Shown: positions 21,652-33,923 of the stretch, piece by piece
How the letters are laid out: every line of letters starts with the position of its first letter
How positions within the stretch are numbered: position 1 is the first letter of the stretch
DNA from: Collariella sp. IMI 366227
Taxonomy: Eukaryota > Ascomycota > Sordariomycetes > Sordariales > Chaetomiaceae
DNA: 64,000 bases
NCBI GenBank assembly: GCA_027946355.1
Contig: JAPEUS010000013.1
Coordinates: forward strand, 558,001-622,000
Direction of reading: 5' to 3'
The notes under the pieces: generated by a model
Database searches by the model: none
Told to the model about the DNA's origin: nothing
Seen by the model: the letters and a program-made list of their open reading frames with translations, nothing else
Program-made: the position numbers and the translations under genes

Positions 21652-23610
21652 ATGTCACGACTTTTTAGGTCAGACGGTATCTCAAGTTCTGATCCCTCCG
21701 ATACTACATTGTCTGAGGATTCTGAAGAGCTTAATTTACCGGGAACATCGCAGGATGAGTCCGAATATCAGCGAGAGCAACGGCTGCATAGCTTGCACAA
21801 AGCCAATGCGCGGTTGATCACTGGCAATGTGATTCCCGAGATGGCGAGTCCGAACGAGATGCCCTACTGTGTTTGGTATCCCGGCCTCGCCACCGAGGAC
21901 ACATATCGCGAGCTCGCCCGCCGGTACCCGGCTTTGCGTTGTTAAGTCGAGCGTGCCTGTGCTGTGGCTGGCTACACGACGCTATACTTGGAACTCAACC
22001 TTCTCCCCGATGTACTCATTGCCGAGGAGGCTCGGGGGTCAGGCAACGACGGCTCAACCGCCATCTTTGAGCACATCATGAGCCAGCCGACCCAATACGC
22101 TGTCATGGACGACTACAGGCGTACCGTCAACCTGGACAACCCCCGCGCGGGCGCCTGCCTAAACGGCGACACGGCAATCAGCCCACCCCCCGACAAACGC
22201 AACGGAGATGGAGATGAGCATTGGGTATGGCCTTCGTACTTCGATATCACAGAAGAGTGGTCCGACCTAGCATACACAGAAGACAGGCCATACCAGGAAT
22301 CATATAGCCCAGATACCGACTTACCGCGCAAATTCACCTCCCTCCTCCACCTTTCTCTTCCAGCGGACCTCCCAACAACCCGCAAGGACCAGCTCATCCT
22401 GATGGCCGCCTACGAGGGCAACGTCAACTGCTATCACCGCCTCCGGCGGCCCATCATGGTCAAAAATGAGCACCAGGGCGTTATCCACGGCATTTACCAC
22501 AGCATCAGCTTTGCCCTTTACTAGGATGAAGACGAGGAACCCTTCGAACTCATCGAATTCGCCGATTGGGAGTGCATCCGCCTCGCCATCACCGCCCGCC
22601 GCGTCATGGTCAACGACCTCTCTACCATTCCCGCTAATCCCGAAGATTACGGTGGCGACTCTTACTGCATGCACAACAACGACGACCAGGGCAGCAGCTT
22701 ACCCTGCTTTCCGCGCGTGATCTTCCACCCGCTCTTTCCACAGCCCAAAACGCTCATGGAACTCATCTGGCGGCGGCCCAACAACCCCTGCGTCCGGCTC
22801 GCGGTTGTCCTCGCCAGCATCGCGGCCTATTACGACTGGATCTCTGATACCATCGATCCGGTGCCTTCCCGACGCCTCTGGCAGCAGGCGCTGAAAAGCC
22901 CCAACCGGCACTATCGCGAGGATATTGAGCAGCGCACAGCGACCGGCAAGTATCCGGAACTTGAGTCGCTGAAAATGTCGAACCGCTATGTTGAGTGGTA
23001 CCCGGCGCTGGCGAAGGACATGCGGCCGACGGCGACAAGGTTGGCTGGGTTTGCTAATAATTGGAACCTGGTTGAGCCTTGGGGGTGGGGATACTATTAC
23101 TGCCAGAGGTGAGTCCATTTCTTGCTGTTCACATTTCTTCGTTATAGCCACCCCTCTCCCGTCTTTCATCTTTCACTCTCTTACTCCCTCTACTCCTACC
23201 CAAAACACACTGCCTCTTAGTACCTTAGCTAGAATAAAGAGACAAAACAGGGAAGTCGAAGCCAATGCCGCCCCCTGGGAGCTCTATATGTGGAGCTGCA
23301 GGACAAAGCAGAGCAGGGGCAAGACGGATGCCTGGAGCTGTACGCGAGCTTAGCATATAACATTACGTTGTGGCAGAGCATGCTTCCTGAGAGGTATAAG
23401 AGGTGGGTGGATAAGCCGGGGAAGGTAGGTGAAGGGGAAGAGAGTGAGCTTGGAGAGGGAATGGAGGGAGATGCCAAAGAAGGAGGCAGTAAGGAGGAAG
23501 AGAGTAAAGGCATGGAGGAAGGGAATAAGGGTAAAGTGGTGGAGGAGGGCAGAGAGGGAGAGGGCAGGGAAGCAAAGGGAAAGGGGAAAGAGGACAAGGA
23601 TGGCACTTAA
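21652..23610 (+). pseudogene. Interrupted conserved fungal hypothetical gene (two stops, one frameshift)
   Basis: One frame runs from the ATG at 21652 to 23108, about 485 codons, broken only by TAA at 21943-21945 and TAG at 22522-22524. Coding character is strong on both sides of each stop, and the reading frame does not change. A donor GTGAGT at 23109 and an acceptor CTAG ending at 23232 join to a second exon reading REVEANAAPWELY. That exon then shifts by 2 bp in TATATG (23285-23290) and continues as VELQDKAEQGQDGCLELY and a Glu/Gly/Lys-rich tail ending at 23610. I do not know the function; it resembles a family of uncharacterised Sordariales proteins (WYPGLATEDTYRELARRYP near residue 75). 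Each stop is one C-to-T change from a Gln codon, or could be recoded to Trp by A-to-I editing. A dying gene is the simpler reading. Confidence 0.75.
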
Positions 23611-26578
23611 AAGTGAAGAGAGCTGGGTTGGAGCGTTTAAGATATGGATGTTAAAGGGGCAGTTGGGAGAAGGAAGATGAAAAATGCACAATTCGGGTTG
23701 GGTTCTGGCCGGAGGTAGAGGAAGAGGCGATGAGGTTGTTGGCGAGCCGGTGTAAGTAACAAGAAAAGATATAAGACGCAGCCAAATATCCCATATATTC
23801 TCACGTTTCCATACTCCGTTGCCAGAAACAATCAACCCACAAACTATATACCTAGCCCAGCTCCGGCCAGTGAAGCGCCTAGAAAACCCATTTGCAACCC
23901 CGCCTTTAGTCGCACCTGAAGATTACAGGAACATATTTTGGAAACACGTTTGGCATTGCACAAACGTTTTGACTCAATTAAGCGTAGAAGTCTATGATTG
24001 TTTTGCCCCCCTTCTTTTTAGGAGGGAGGGAGGAGCGTAAAAAATAAGTTGGGCCTGGTAAGCCGGGAACATCACATAGGGCTACAGGAACAGGTATCAG
24101 AGGTGGCCTTTTCTCTGGCGTTTTGATAGAGGGTGTCCAGTAGCCAAGGCCAGATCCGAGGAACCCTACTGTGTAGCCTTTGGTTGTTCTTTTTTAGACT
24201 TAAGCAGCCTCTTAAAAGCCCATCTGATATAGGGAAAGGTTCATGCTCCGATGAGAAGGCTGGAAACACACCGACACATATTGTTACTTGAAGCCAGTGT
24301 GTCGTCGAACTGCCGGCCTCCCCCTTATCGGACGTGTCGGGATCTGTGAAGAGAGGGGGATTGGAAGGTGGGCAAATACATTCCCTTCTTCATGGTCCTC
24401 GGCTACACCAGTGATCCCTCTTCCCATTGACTTCGTATACTCTCGTATGGAGGGAGGTGTCGTGAGTTCACCACGGCTGATCCCCGGGCAACAGCAGGCG
24501 GAGGATCGGGCCGGGGTTGCTTTGGTCTCACAGGATCAATGGATTTGCTGGAATCCTCTCTCCAGCCACCACCACCAACGAAAGACGCAGCATCACCAAG
24601 CCATGGGGAGGGGCTGGCAGCCGCGTCCGCGTGACAGAGGAATCTTGCAGCGGGTTGGGATGCTGTGTGGATTTGGAGGTGCCGATCGTTGCCCTACTGG
24701 GATGGAGATTTCCTTGCTGTCGAGCCTTCCAAGGCCTTCTCCCCGGATATCGGCACAGGCGGTTGTTGTGGGAGGTCGGATGGATGTCAGGTGGTTGCGG
24801 GTTGGGGTGTGGCATCATTGGGGGTGTGGCTGTTAGCGGTGCACCAGCGTGGCTGGATTGCATGGAAGGGGCATGGGCTGGTGAGAGGCAGCTTAGACAA
24901 AGTTTTACTATTAGGAAAGAGAAAAATGGGGGATGCTTTTGGTTTAGAATCAAGTGTTTTCAGCTTGTAACGTGGGAAGAATAATTGCGGTTGAGAATTT
25001 CAACGTGATTGTCTGTTAGCACTTTTAACATGGAAGGCACGTCTCCAGCTTGGTGCTTCCAAGGCACTCAACTGCCAGCCAAGACCCAAAAGGGTTCCCA
25101 AAAGGGTTTTTAGGTGTTTTTTTTTTTTTAAAAAAAAAAAATAAAAATTAAAAAAAGACCTCCTCTATCCGTGCCTTTTTTCAAATTTATTGCGACAACA
25201 CCAAAAAAGAGAGCGGTTATTCTTTCACAAACATGTGTTTCAATTTTTCACAGTTCATGTCTCGAAACAGTTGTAACAACCCAAGATCAGATCTTGGCTC
25301 AAAGACCCTTGACCCAGCATCCCTCACCCCAGCGAATCACGAGGCCACGACACGCCGAGAGGCTAGGATGCGGCTGCCCTGTCCGGCTCCATGGGGGTGA
25401 CCCTGCTTGTGCAGGACACACTCACACACCAGAAACCACGACGCCACCTCAGCCAGAAGGTTGTGATCCCCGAAAGGAAACGCACCCGCGCCGAGTGAGG
25501 TCAAGACAAGCCGCTGGACCGGCAGCGGCAGTGACAGTGCCCGGATATTGGGAGATCGAACAGAGAGTGTTCGCAACTCACACCGCAAGAGCCTGGATTT
25601 GGCCGAGCCTGTGGCTACTGTGTAGACGTAACGACACAGTCCTGCCCACTTGACGGAGCACGGCATTGCACCTGGTGTTGATCATCCTCGCCGCTGGCAT
25701 CTCAGTTGCCCCGTCTTCCATCTTGCCCGCCTCGCCCGCCAACCAGTTCCTGCACGCACCCCCGCTCCCGGATCCCTCGCCGTCCCGTCCTCTCAGAGAG
25801 CCGCCCGAGTGAGGAACGACGTGGGGCTTTGGCTGCGACCTAACATATCTCAAATCAGGACGTTAAGATTTTTGTTTTCTTTCCTTCGATTCCTCTGCCG
25901 GAACCAGCACAACATCTGGGCTCGCAGTCGCTGGTTTGGAGCCTGTTGCCGTCCTGATTCGTCGCGCTGCGCCCCGAGTCGCACCCCAGTCTCGGCGTGC
26001 TCTCAAACCAAACACCGGCTCCCGTTTCCAGGCCCTCGATTCAGCTGTTGCAGGCGCTAACCACAGGCCGATCCCCACCATCCCGCTGAGACCTGCTCGC
26101 AAGACTGCCGTGCCGGACCCTCAAAGTCACCTCCGGAACTCCATCTCCTGCGATTCTGGCACCCGCTCGACAGCAACAACCCGACGAGGACAGTCAAGAA
26201 TCGCGGCCCGCGCATTACGTCGCGCATCAAGGACGGCACAGACACGGCACACTCGGGCAGACCGGGTTCGATGCTGATCGCCTCTGGGACGCGACCTTGA
26301 CGAAAAGTGGGAACCCAGCGCTGGAGCCCAGCTCGGACCAGGGAACCGCAAGTTGCATTCCTCCTCTCCGGTGGGGATGAGAAGGGGGCAATCTTCAAAC
26401 TGTGCACCCTGTTTAGCATCCTTTCCCATCCGATTCGGCCTTTTCTCTCCCGTCTGCGATCCAGGCCTTATCGGCCCCTTGGTTATCGGTTAATTGTCTG
26501 CCCGCATCGCGACATCGACGCCGTCAGAAACCGCTTTGCCATCAGCCCGCCGCAAGCCGTCCACGACCCGCCGCAATC
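23611..26578. other. Intergenic, includes SKN7 promoter and leader
   Basis: About 3 kb without a convincing gene. It holds a T13A12 palindrome at 25117-25141, and the last 900 bp are C-rich and look like the SKN7 leader. A TGACTCA at 23970-23976 lies far from any start codon. Confidence 0.55.
25117..25141. repeat. T13A12 palindromic tract
   Basis: Thirteen T followed directly by twelve A, then further A-rich sequence to about 25157. It is self-complementary and could form a hairpin or exclude nucleosomes. Confidence 0.85.
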
Positions 26579-28985
26579 ATGCCGCCCGAAGGCGACGCGG
26601 GCACCGCCCAGGCGGGAAACAGCTCCAGCGACTTCGTGAGCACCTTCCCCCCCCCCCCTTTCCCCAAAAATCACCACAGCCTCGAGACACAGCTAACATG
26701 ACATTACCAGGTGCGCAAACTCTACAAGTACGAAGCCCCTAACCATCGCCCCCGTCCCCCGTATACTCCGACTCATACTTACCGTTGACGTCGCAGGATG
26801 CTCGAGGACCCCTCGTACAACTCGGTAGTACGATGGAACGCCGACGGCGATAGCTTTGTGGTCTTGGAGGTGCGCTTGTGATCCGGCCTCATGGGCAAGG
26901 CATTGGGATATCCAGAGAAACTGAAATTGGTGTCTGCAGAACGAAAAATTCACCAAGACCATCCTGCCAAAACACTTCAAGCACAGCAACTTCGCGAGTT
27001 TCGTCCGCCAATTGAACAAGTATGACTTTCACAAAGTCAGGCACAACGAGGAGACGGGCGAATCACCGTATGGGCGAGATGTAGGTGCCACCCTGGCCGT
27101 GGAGGAGGATCGGTGTTGACAGATTGGCAGGCATGGGAATTTCGACACCCCGAGTTCCGTGCGGACAGGAAAGACAATCTGGACAACATTCGGAGGAAGG
27201 CCCCAGCACCGCGGAAGCCCCCGCCGACTGAAGATGCATTCCCGGCATCACAGCAGATCATTGTTCTGAGCGAGTCACTCTCGGCGACCCAGCACCAGAT
27301 CCAGGCATTGCAGGAGCAGTACTACGAACTGGAGAAGACAAACCGGCTGCTCGTCAGCGAGGTCCTGAGCCTCCAGAAGATGGTCAGGGCCCAGAGCCAG
27401 GCCTCCAACGAGCTGATCACGCATCTGAACAATATGGAGGACAAGCGGCGCAACAGCCGCCACTCGGCCCAGTCTAGCAGCCACTCGGGCCAGACAGGGC
27501 AGAACTTCCACGCAGGCGCCATGGGCTTCCTGCCGGACGGCGCAGACGAGCCGGCACCGGAGTTGCGGCGCGCACGGGAGATTCTGAACGGCGTCTCCCC
27601 CGATGTACAGGCCGACAGGGAACTCGAGAGGCTGTCCATGTCGTACCATCAGAACGGGTCCCCGGCCGACTCGGCGGGCTCGTCCGTCATGTTCGCGCCT
27701 CCCGGTGCGGGCGGGATGATGGTCCACGACCCGCTCAACGACCCGCGGCACATGGTGTACCCCGTGGGCCAGACGACGGGTATCGACCCCTTCCACGCCG
27801 ACCATATCCACAACATCCCGTACAGCCGGCCGCTGAGCAATCCCAACATCCAGGCCGAAGTCCCGTCGCACATCACGCCTCCCTTGAAGGACCAGGTGGG
27901 CTCCATGTGGCGGGGTAAGAAGCCGCATATTCTGCTCGTCGAGGACGATAAGACGTGCGCGAGGATAGGCTCGAAGTTCCTGACCAACATGGACTGCAGC
28001 GTCGACACTGCTGTGAGTAACCCAGTGCCCGTGTGTGAGACCACAACTGACGTTCCGGTAGCGTGACGGCCTTGAGGCTGTTGAGAAGATCAACCAGGAC
28101 CCCGAGCGGTTCGACCTCATCTTCATGGACATCATCATGCCCAACCTCGACGGCGTGTCGGCAACAGCCATGATCCGGATGGTAGCCCCAGGCGTCCCCG
28201 TCGTCGCCATGACCTCCAACATCCGGCAAGAAGACATCCAAACCTACTTCCAATTTGGTAAGAACTTCCCCCACTTTCACTCACCCATCGCCCAAAGGCA
28301 CCCTAACACCCCCTCCCAGGAATGAGCGACGTCCTCGCCAAACCCTTCACCCGCGACGGCATGGTCCGCATTCTCCGCAAGCACCTCACCCGCATGCTCA
28401 AAGACCCCTCCTCCGCAGCGGGCCTCGTCGGCACCGGCCCAGGCGACAATGAAATGGCTGGCCAGCCCCTCCCCGGCCCCAACCACCACCACCCCCACCA
28501 CCCCTCTACCGGCTATGGCCCCGCCTCCCTCGCCATGTCCACCCAACCCCAAGTCAAATACGAACACACTCCCATCCAATCCCCTCTACCGCGTCCTCCT
28601 GGCACTCCCCGGCGCGCAGATGCACCAGCCTCCCCTCCCCTCCTCCCGCTCCGCCGGGCAGTGACGGCGGTGGTGGCGGTGGCGGCGGGTATATGAGTGC
28701 GGTGGGGAGTGGACCCGGCGGGTTAGTGTTGACGCCTGGCGGGAGCCAGAGGCAGCAGCAGGTTGTGGCGCAGGCGCAGGCTCAGGCGGCAGCGCAGGCG
28801 CAAGCGGCGCAACAGGCGCATGCGCAGCACTATGCGAATTATATGGCGGCGCAGCAGAGGATGGCGGCGGAGAGTATGGCTATGGCTGCCGGAGGGGTGG
28901 GCAGGGTGGTGGGGGAGAGGATCGGCCGGAGAAGAGGCAGCGGTTGGGGTATGGGCCTGGGCCGGGGCAGGGGTATGTTGGGTAG
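26579..28985 (+). CDS. SKN7: Skn7-type response regulator with HSF DNA-binding domain
   Basis: Skn7 (rrg-2 in Neurospora) is a nuclear transcription factor for oxidative and wall stress, acting in phosphorelay signalling. Seven exons: 26579-26635, 26711-26727, 26797-26869, 26940-27080, 27131-28012, 28062-28257, 28320-28985. Exon 2 is a 17-nt microexon. The HSF-type domain spans residues about 20-115 (FVRKLY, FASFVRQLNKYDFHKV). A coiled coil follows at about 125-180. The receiver domain has the acidic pocket E367-D369, phospho-acceptor D413 in FMDIIMP and K463 in LAKPF. The C-terminus is Gln/Ala-rich. Two single-base losses must be restored: in C4 at 28581-28584 and in G4 at 28894-28897. The gene then ends at TAG 28983-28985 after EDRPEKRQRLGYG, giving 677 aa. 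Without them the frame terminates early or in unrelated residues. Confidence 0.93.
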
Positions 28986-29503
28986 GTATTGTTGTTGAAG
29001 TCAGTATCGGAGATGGGTGTGGTTGTTCAAAGTCGGACTCGAAGGGTGTTGAAACCCCTAATGGTCTTGAACCTCAAGGGTGTCGAACTCGAGGGGGTCG
29101 GACTCGTGGAAATGTCGAGGGTTCGAAAGGAGGTTGTGGAATGGAACTCGGGTCGGGAGATATTGGGTTGTCGGACTCTGTTTTAGTTTCGGTCGACCAT
29201 GCGTCTTCGGTGGCCATGGGTGAGTGGGAAAGAGAGAAAAGTGACTCTCATTTTTATCATCGGTCGGCGGCGTTGGTTGTTGGGTTTGTTTTGTAAGGGG
29301 AAGTGGATGTGTAGATAGGCTCTTTTTGAGAGACTTCCCAGGGCTTAGGTAGCAACGGCTGCTGTTGTGTGGCTGGCTGGCTGGCTGGGTGGAATGGCAA
29401 TAGGGTTGGTTCAAGGTTGTCGTCCCCTCTCGCTCCCCATGGGGTGGTGGCTGATATGGGGTTCATCAATGTGATCTTGTGCCTGTTGATGGTTGTGGGT
29501 TGT

Positions 29504-29507
<4 letters not shown>

Positions 29508-29535
<28 letters not shown>
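29508..29535. repeat. (TG)14 microsatellite
   Basis: Fourteen TG units in tandem in the SKN7-GCD6 intergenic region, followed by imperfect copies of GTGTAAGTGAGCT at about 29575-29600. Confidence 0.9.
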
Positions 29536-29540
<5 letters not shown>

Positions 29541-30784
29541 TTCGCGTCGTTCGGAAGGGAAGTGAGCTAGCTGTGTAAGTGAGCTGTGTAAGTGAGCGGT
29601 GAGTGTGAGCTGTTGAGGGGTGGGTGAGTTTAGTTGGTGTTAATGAGGGAGGGAGACAGGGAGTTGGGTGATGGTTGGTTGATGGTTGGACTGCGGATGG
29701 ATCGGGCCCGGTGGACGGATGCTTGGGTCCTGGGGCTCGGGATGAAGAGGAAGCCGTTCCTCGTCCCTTAGATGTGGCTGCTGCTGCGGCAGTTCCCGGG
29801 GTGCAGACTGTCGGAGAAAAGAAAGGAGCAAGAGGCGTCTCTTCCAAGGGAACGGTAAGAGGGATGGACGGGGGGCGGGAGAGGGAGATATGTATCCCAT
29901 GCCGCCGCAGCAAACGCCCGCGTCAACATGGGAAGCGCCTTGCCGGACCGAACCGTTGCGTTGCAGGGTGAAACAGAACGCGGCCTAGAACGGGCGAGGG
30001 GCTGGTGTGAAGGGGTGGGGGACAAACGCCGTGGGCAAACGGCGGCCACCAACTGCAAACGGAACCAGGGCGGAAGAGAGATCACCAGAGAAGTTCAACG
30101 GGGTGAGGGCACCCAGTTCTTTTTCTATTCCTGTCTGACTCCCAACGAAAGTGGCTGACGGTGACTGAGATGTCGCAACTTACTGAGGCCCTCTTTCAAC
30201 GCTTATGTGCTTGGCGGACCGGTCCAGGCTGGGCCCGGCTGGGCTCAGGGTCCTGGAGCATTCAGCCTCCGATGGATGCGGTCAGGGTGAAACGGTGTCA
30301 CATTCCCGGGGAGCTTCCATCCTCTCAAGATCGGCTTTTTTTCTTTTTCCTCTCCAGACTGTCTTCTCTTCTGGTCCGGGTCACGATAGAAACCAAGCCG
30401 GACTCAGCCATGCCCTTTATTTATTTTTTCCTCACTTAACGCCCATCAATGGTCAGACTCTCGCTTCCACACTCATGTGCTCAATTTGGGGAAACTCGGA
30501 AGAAGACAAGGTGGTGTGCTGGGCCACAAGATCGGAGCCACAGTCTGGAATTCTTCGGCTCACTCATGCAGACCCATGTGCAATGCGGTGATTGGTGATC
30601 GTCGGTGCATGGGGTTTGGGTGTTTCTGTTGGCCGGCTTAATTTGTGGGTCAAAGCTTGGCATACTGCTGGGTAATGGGTTCTGTCAAGCCCCGCGTGCG
30701 CCTCCTCTCTCAGCCTTGCAGCCACACCCAGACCCCGCACCCCACTCATGCCTTTGACCTTGAGGAAATGTGAATTGGGGCTTT

Positions 30785-30791
30785 TGACTCA
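30785..30791 (+). promoter_or_regulatory. TGACTCA, Gcn4/CPC-1 binding site upstream of eIF2B epsilon
   Basis: A perfect 7-bp core of the bZIP factor Gcn4 (CPC-1 in Neurospora, CpcA in Aspergillus) lies 148 bp before the ATG. The match is seen directly; use by the factor is inferred. Confidence 0.5.
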
Positions 30792-30938
30792 CACGCCAGC
30801 GTCATCCAGTCGCGTCTCCAGCTGTTCACCTTTTCCACATTCGGCATCTTGCAACCTCGGCACTGAATCCCAACTCCCTGTACAGTGTTCAGCACCACGG
30901 ACCGACCATATTTTTTTCAGGACTTTCCAACAACACCA

Positions 30939-33231
30939 ATGTCTAAGCAGGGCGGCAAGGGCGGGGCTGCCGGCAAGAAGAAGTCCACCAAGCACGGTGC
31001 CGACGAGAAGAGGGAAGATGTGCTGCAGGCTGTGATTATCGCCGACTCTTTCCAGGACCGCTTCAAGCCGTTTACCCTCGAGACCCCGAGAGTATGTCCT
31101 GCGCCAGGAGAGGACACCCCGATCGCACTCCCCGCTAACACAGCGAACCCAGTGCCTCCTGCCTCTCGTTAACGTCCCCGTCATCGAGTACACCCTCGAG
31201 TTCCTGGCCTCCAACGGCGTCCAGGACGTCTTCATTTACTGCGGCGCCCACTCCGAAGACATCGAGCACTTCATCCACGAGTCCTCCCGCTGGAGCCCCA
31301 ACAGCGCCATCTCGCCCTTCTCTTCCCTCGAGTTCATCCGTGTCTCAGACGCAAAATCCATCGGCGACTTCCTCAGAGACTTGGACAAGCGGAGCATCAT
31401 CGCCGGCGACTTCATCCTTGTCCATGGCGACGTCGTCTCCAACATTCAGCTGGATGCGGTCTTGGCGAAGCACCGCGCGAGGAGAGAAGCCAACCGCGAT
31501 GCCTGCATGACCATGGTCCTGCGCTCCGCCGGTGAGCGCTCTCACCGCGCAGCTAAGGCAAGGGGGATCACGCCAGTCTTTGTTATCGATCCGACTACAG
31601 GCCGGTGCTTGCAGTACGAGGAGACACATCCCCTGCAGAGCGAACACTATGTCGAGCTCGACCCTGCCGTCTTTTCTCACGGTTCCTTCGAGATTCGGAG
31701 CGACCTGATGGACTGCGGCATCGATATCTGCACACCCGACGTGCTGGCCCTCTGGTCCGAGAGCTTCGACTACGAGTTGCCCAGGAAAAACTTCCTTCAC
31801 GGCGTGCTGAAGGACTGGGAGCTAAACGGCAAGATGCTCTACGCTGAGGTGCTCGAGGACGGATATGCTGCTCGCGCCAGCAACCTCCAGATGTACGACT
31901 GCATTAGCAAAGACATTCTCGAACGGTGGACGCTGCCCTTTGTCCCCGACAGCAACCTACTCCACGGCCAGACATACCGGAGGGTAAAAGGCAACTCGTA
32001 CGCTGAGGACCACGTTGTGGTTGAGCGGGGAGCCAAGGTGACGGAATCTGCAGTGGGGAGGAACACGACAATCAAGGGGGCAAGCACCATCTCTGGGAGC
32101 GTCATCGGGAGGAGGTGTAAGATTGGCAAGAAAGTCAGGATCGAGAACAGCTACATCTGGGATGACGCGGTAATAGGGGATGGCGCTACGGTCATTCACT
32201 CCGTAATAGGAGGCTCGGCTGTGGTCGGCGCAAACGCCCACATTCCCGAGGGCTCGCTCGTTTCGTACAAGGCTCACATCGACAACGGCGTCAAACTCCC
32301 GTCGAACCCCCCAGCACGCATCTCGGTCCTCACAGACGACCGCCAGCTTGCCGACACGGACGCCTCACTGGTCGGGCCAGGTGGCAAGGGAGCCATGTAC
32401 GAAGTCATCGAGGAGGACGAAGACTCGGATGACGAAGACGGCGACAACAGAGACCCCGCGGTCCTGCAAAGCTCCCTCATCTACTCACTCGTGGGACTCA
32501 ACATCTCCACCTCATCCATCTCCACCTTCGCCTCCGAAGACGAGTACGACTCGGACGACGACATCTCCATGGGCGAGGACGGCCACTCAGGCAACTTTGC
32601 CCACAAGCGCGACCGCCTTTCCTCCTTCGCGTCAGACGATGCCTCCAAGCCCGACGGCTTCCACACCGACGCCGTCAACGGCCTCGTCGACTCCCTGCGC
32701 GCCGACGACTCGGAGGATTTTGACGGCGCCAAGCTCGAGTTCATGGGCCTGCGCCTCGCTAACAACGCGTCTGACAACGCCATGCGCCGCGCCATCGCCG
32801 TCGCCTTCGTCCGCCGCGCCGCAGAGCTGCTGCTGCCTGAGCACGGCGCCCTCGAGCCCACCAAGGCCGCCGGTGAGGCGCTCACCTCCAAGCGCGGCGC
32901 CGTCAAGTTCATCAAGGAGGTTGGTGTTGGTGGCGAGAACGTCAAGCAGCAGGCTGAGTTTGCGCTTGCTACCCAGAAGGCGCTGCTGGGTGTTAGGGAT
33001 TTGGAGGCGGCGCGGGCAGGTGCACTGCTGGCGGCGCTGCTGCAGCAGCTGTATAGCTTGGATGTGCTCGAGGAGGAGGGCATCTTGGCTTGGTGGGCGG
33101 ACGCAAGGGCGGGTGAGACGGATGAGATGAGCAAGGTCAAGGAGAAGTGCAGGGTGCTGGTGGAGTGGCTGGAGAATGCTGATGAGGAGGAGAGTAGTGA
33201 GGAGGAGGAGAGTGATGAGGATGATGAGTGA
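30939..33231 (+). CDS. GCD6: Translation initiation factor eIF2B subunit epsilon
   Basis: This is the catalytic subunit of the GDP-GTP exchange factor for eIF2, the step inhibited by phosphorylated eIF2 in amino-acid starvation. Two exons, 30939-31091 and 31153-33231, give 743 aa. The N-terminus is Lys/Gly-rich. A nucleotidyl-transferase-like domain covers residues about 25-270 (LQAVIIADSF, GDFILVHGDVVSN). Left-handed beta-helix hexapeptides follow at about 330-420 (VGRNTTIKGASTISGSVIG). After an acidic Ser-rich linker, the helical W2/eIF5C exchange domain fills about 545-720. It ends in the aromatic and acidic boxes typical of eIF2B epsilon and eIF5 (ILAWWADARAGE, VLVEWLENADEEE). No missing motif was noticed. 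A TGACTCA upstream suggests control by the pathway it regulates. Confidence 0.97.
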
Positions 33232-33923
33232 AGGGTGGTGATGAGGACATGGTTGGGATAAGGGGTCGAAAAACAGTTTTGTCAGCGCTTCACCAGCCTA
33301 GGAGTTGGCCTTTGCCGGGAAGCTTGTTTATTTATCTGCTAGCTGTATCTGGCAGCAGGGTATGGAAAAGGGAAAATATACGGGGGATTTGGCTGCATCT
33401 TGCGTGTTGCGTGTTGCGTCTTGCGTCTTGCTGTGCCTCATATTACCACAATGCACTTGATCTTCACCACTCACTTTCTCTCCCTCTGCGCCCCAATTCA
33501 CTTTTCGCTCTCCACCAAAGCTTACACACTCTGTCTGGCTAACACGGCTCTTATGTCTCGGTCACTCCTTCCTGCCTAACATTTTCATATTCGCTAGATC
33601 TAAACCATGAATCATGCCGCTCCACTTATTACTCTTGAGAACATGGCAAACATAAACTGTCTTATAGCCCCGCAGTTGGCAGGTTGAGTGGCCCATGTCC
33701 ATGAGATGAGCATACCTCGGCTTCTGCCATGGCTGATTTTTCCAAGAGCAAAGCACTTCCAATAACGCTAGTCCGACACGGACACCATCACACCGCTACA
33801 CTTCTATTCAGACACAGCGCTCTCCAACTCTGATTCGTCATCATCACCCCCCATTCGCTTCACCACACACAAATACCCCCCTGGACCAGTATAAAACTCC
33901 AAAACTCGCTCCAGCAGCCGGCT
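33232..33923. other. Intergenic, convergent 3' region
   Basis: Two genes converge here. A CGTGTTG/CGTCTTG short tandem (33403-33430) is the only structure seen. Confidence 0.5.

Larger units (their letters stand above)
28986..30938. other. Intergenic, includes eIF2B epsilon promoter
   Basis: No gene recognised. It holds a (TG)14 repeat, several short G-rich repeats around 29575-29610 and a TGACTCA at 30785-30791. Confidence 0.55.

Noticed and set aside
29257..29913. 218-aa minus-strand open frame with His/Thr repeats
   Set aside because: The frame runs through a TG microsatellite and is low-complexity, with no domain or splice support.
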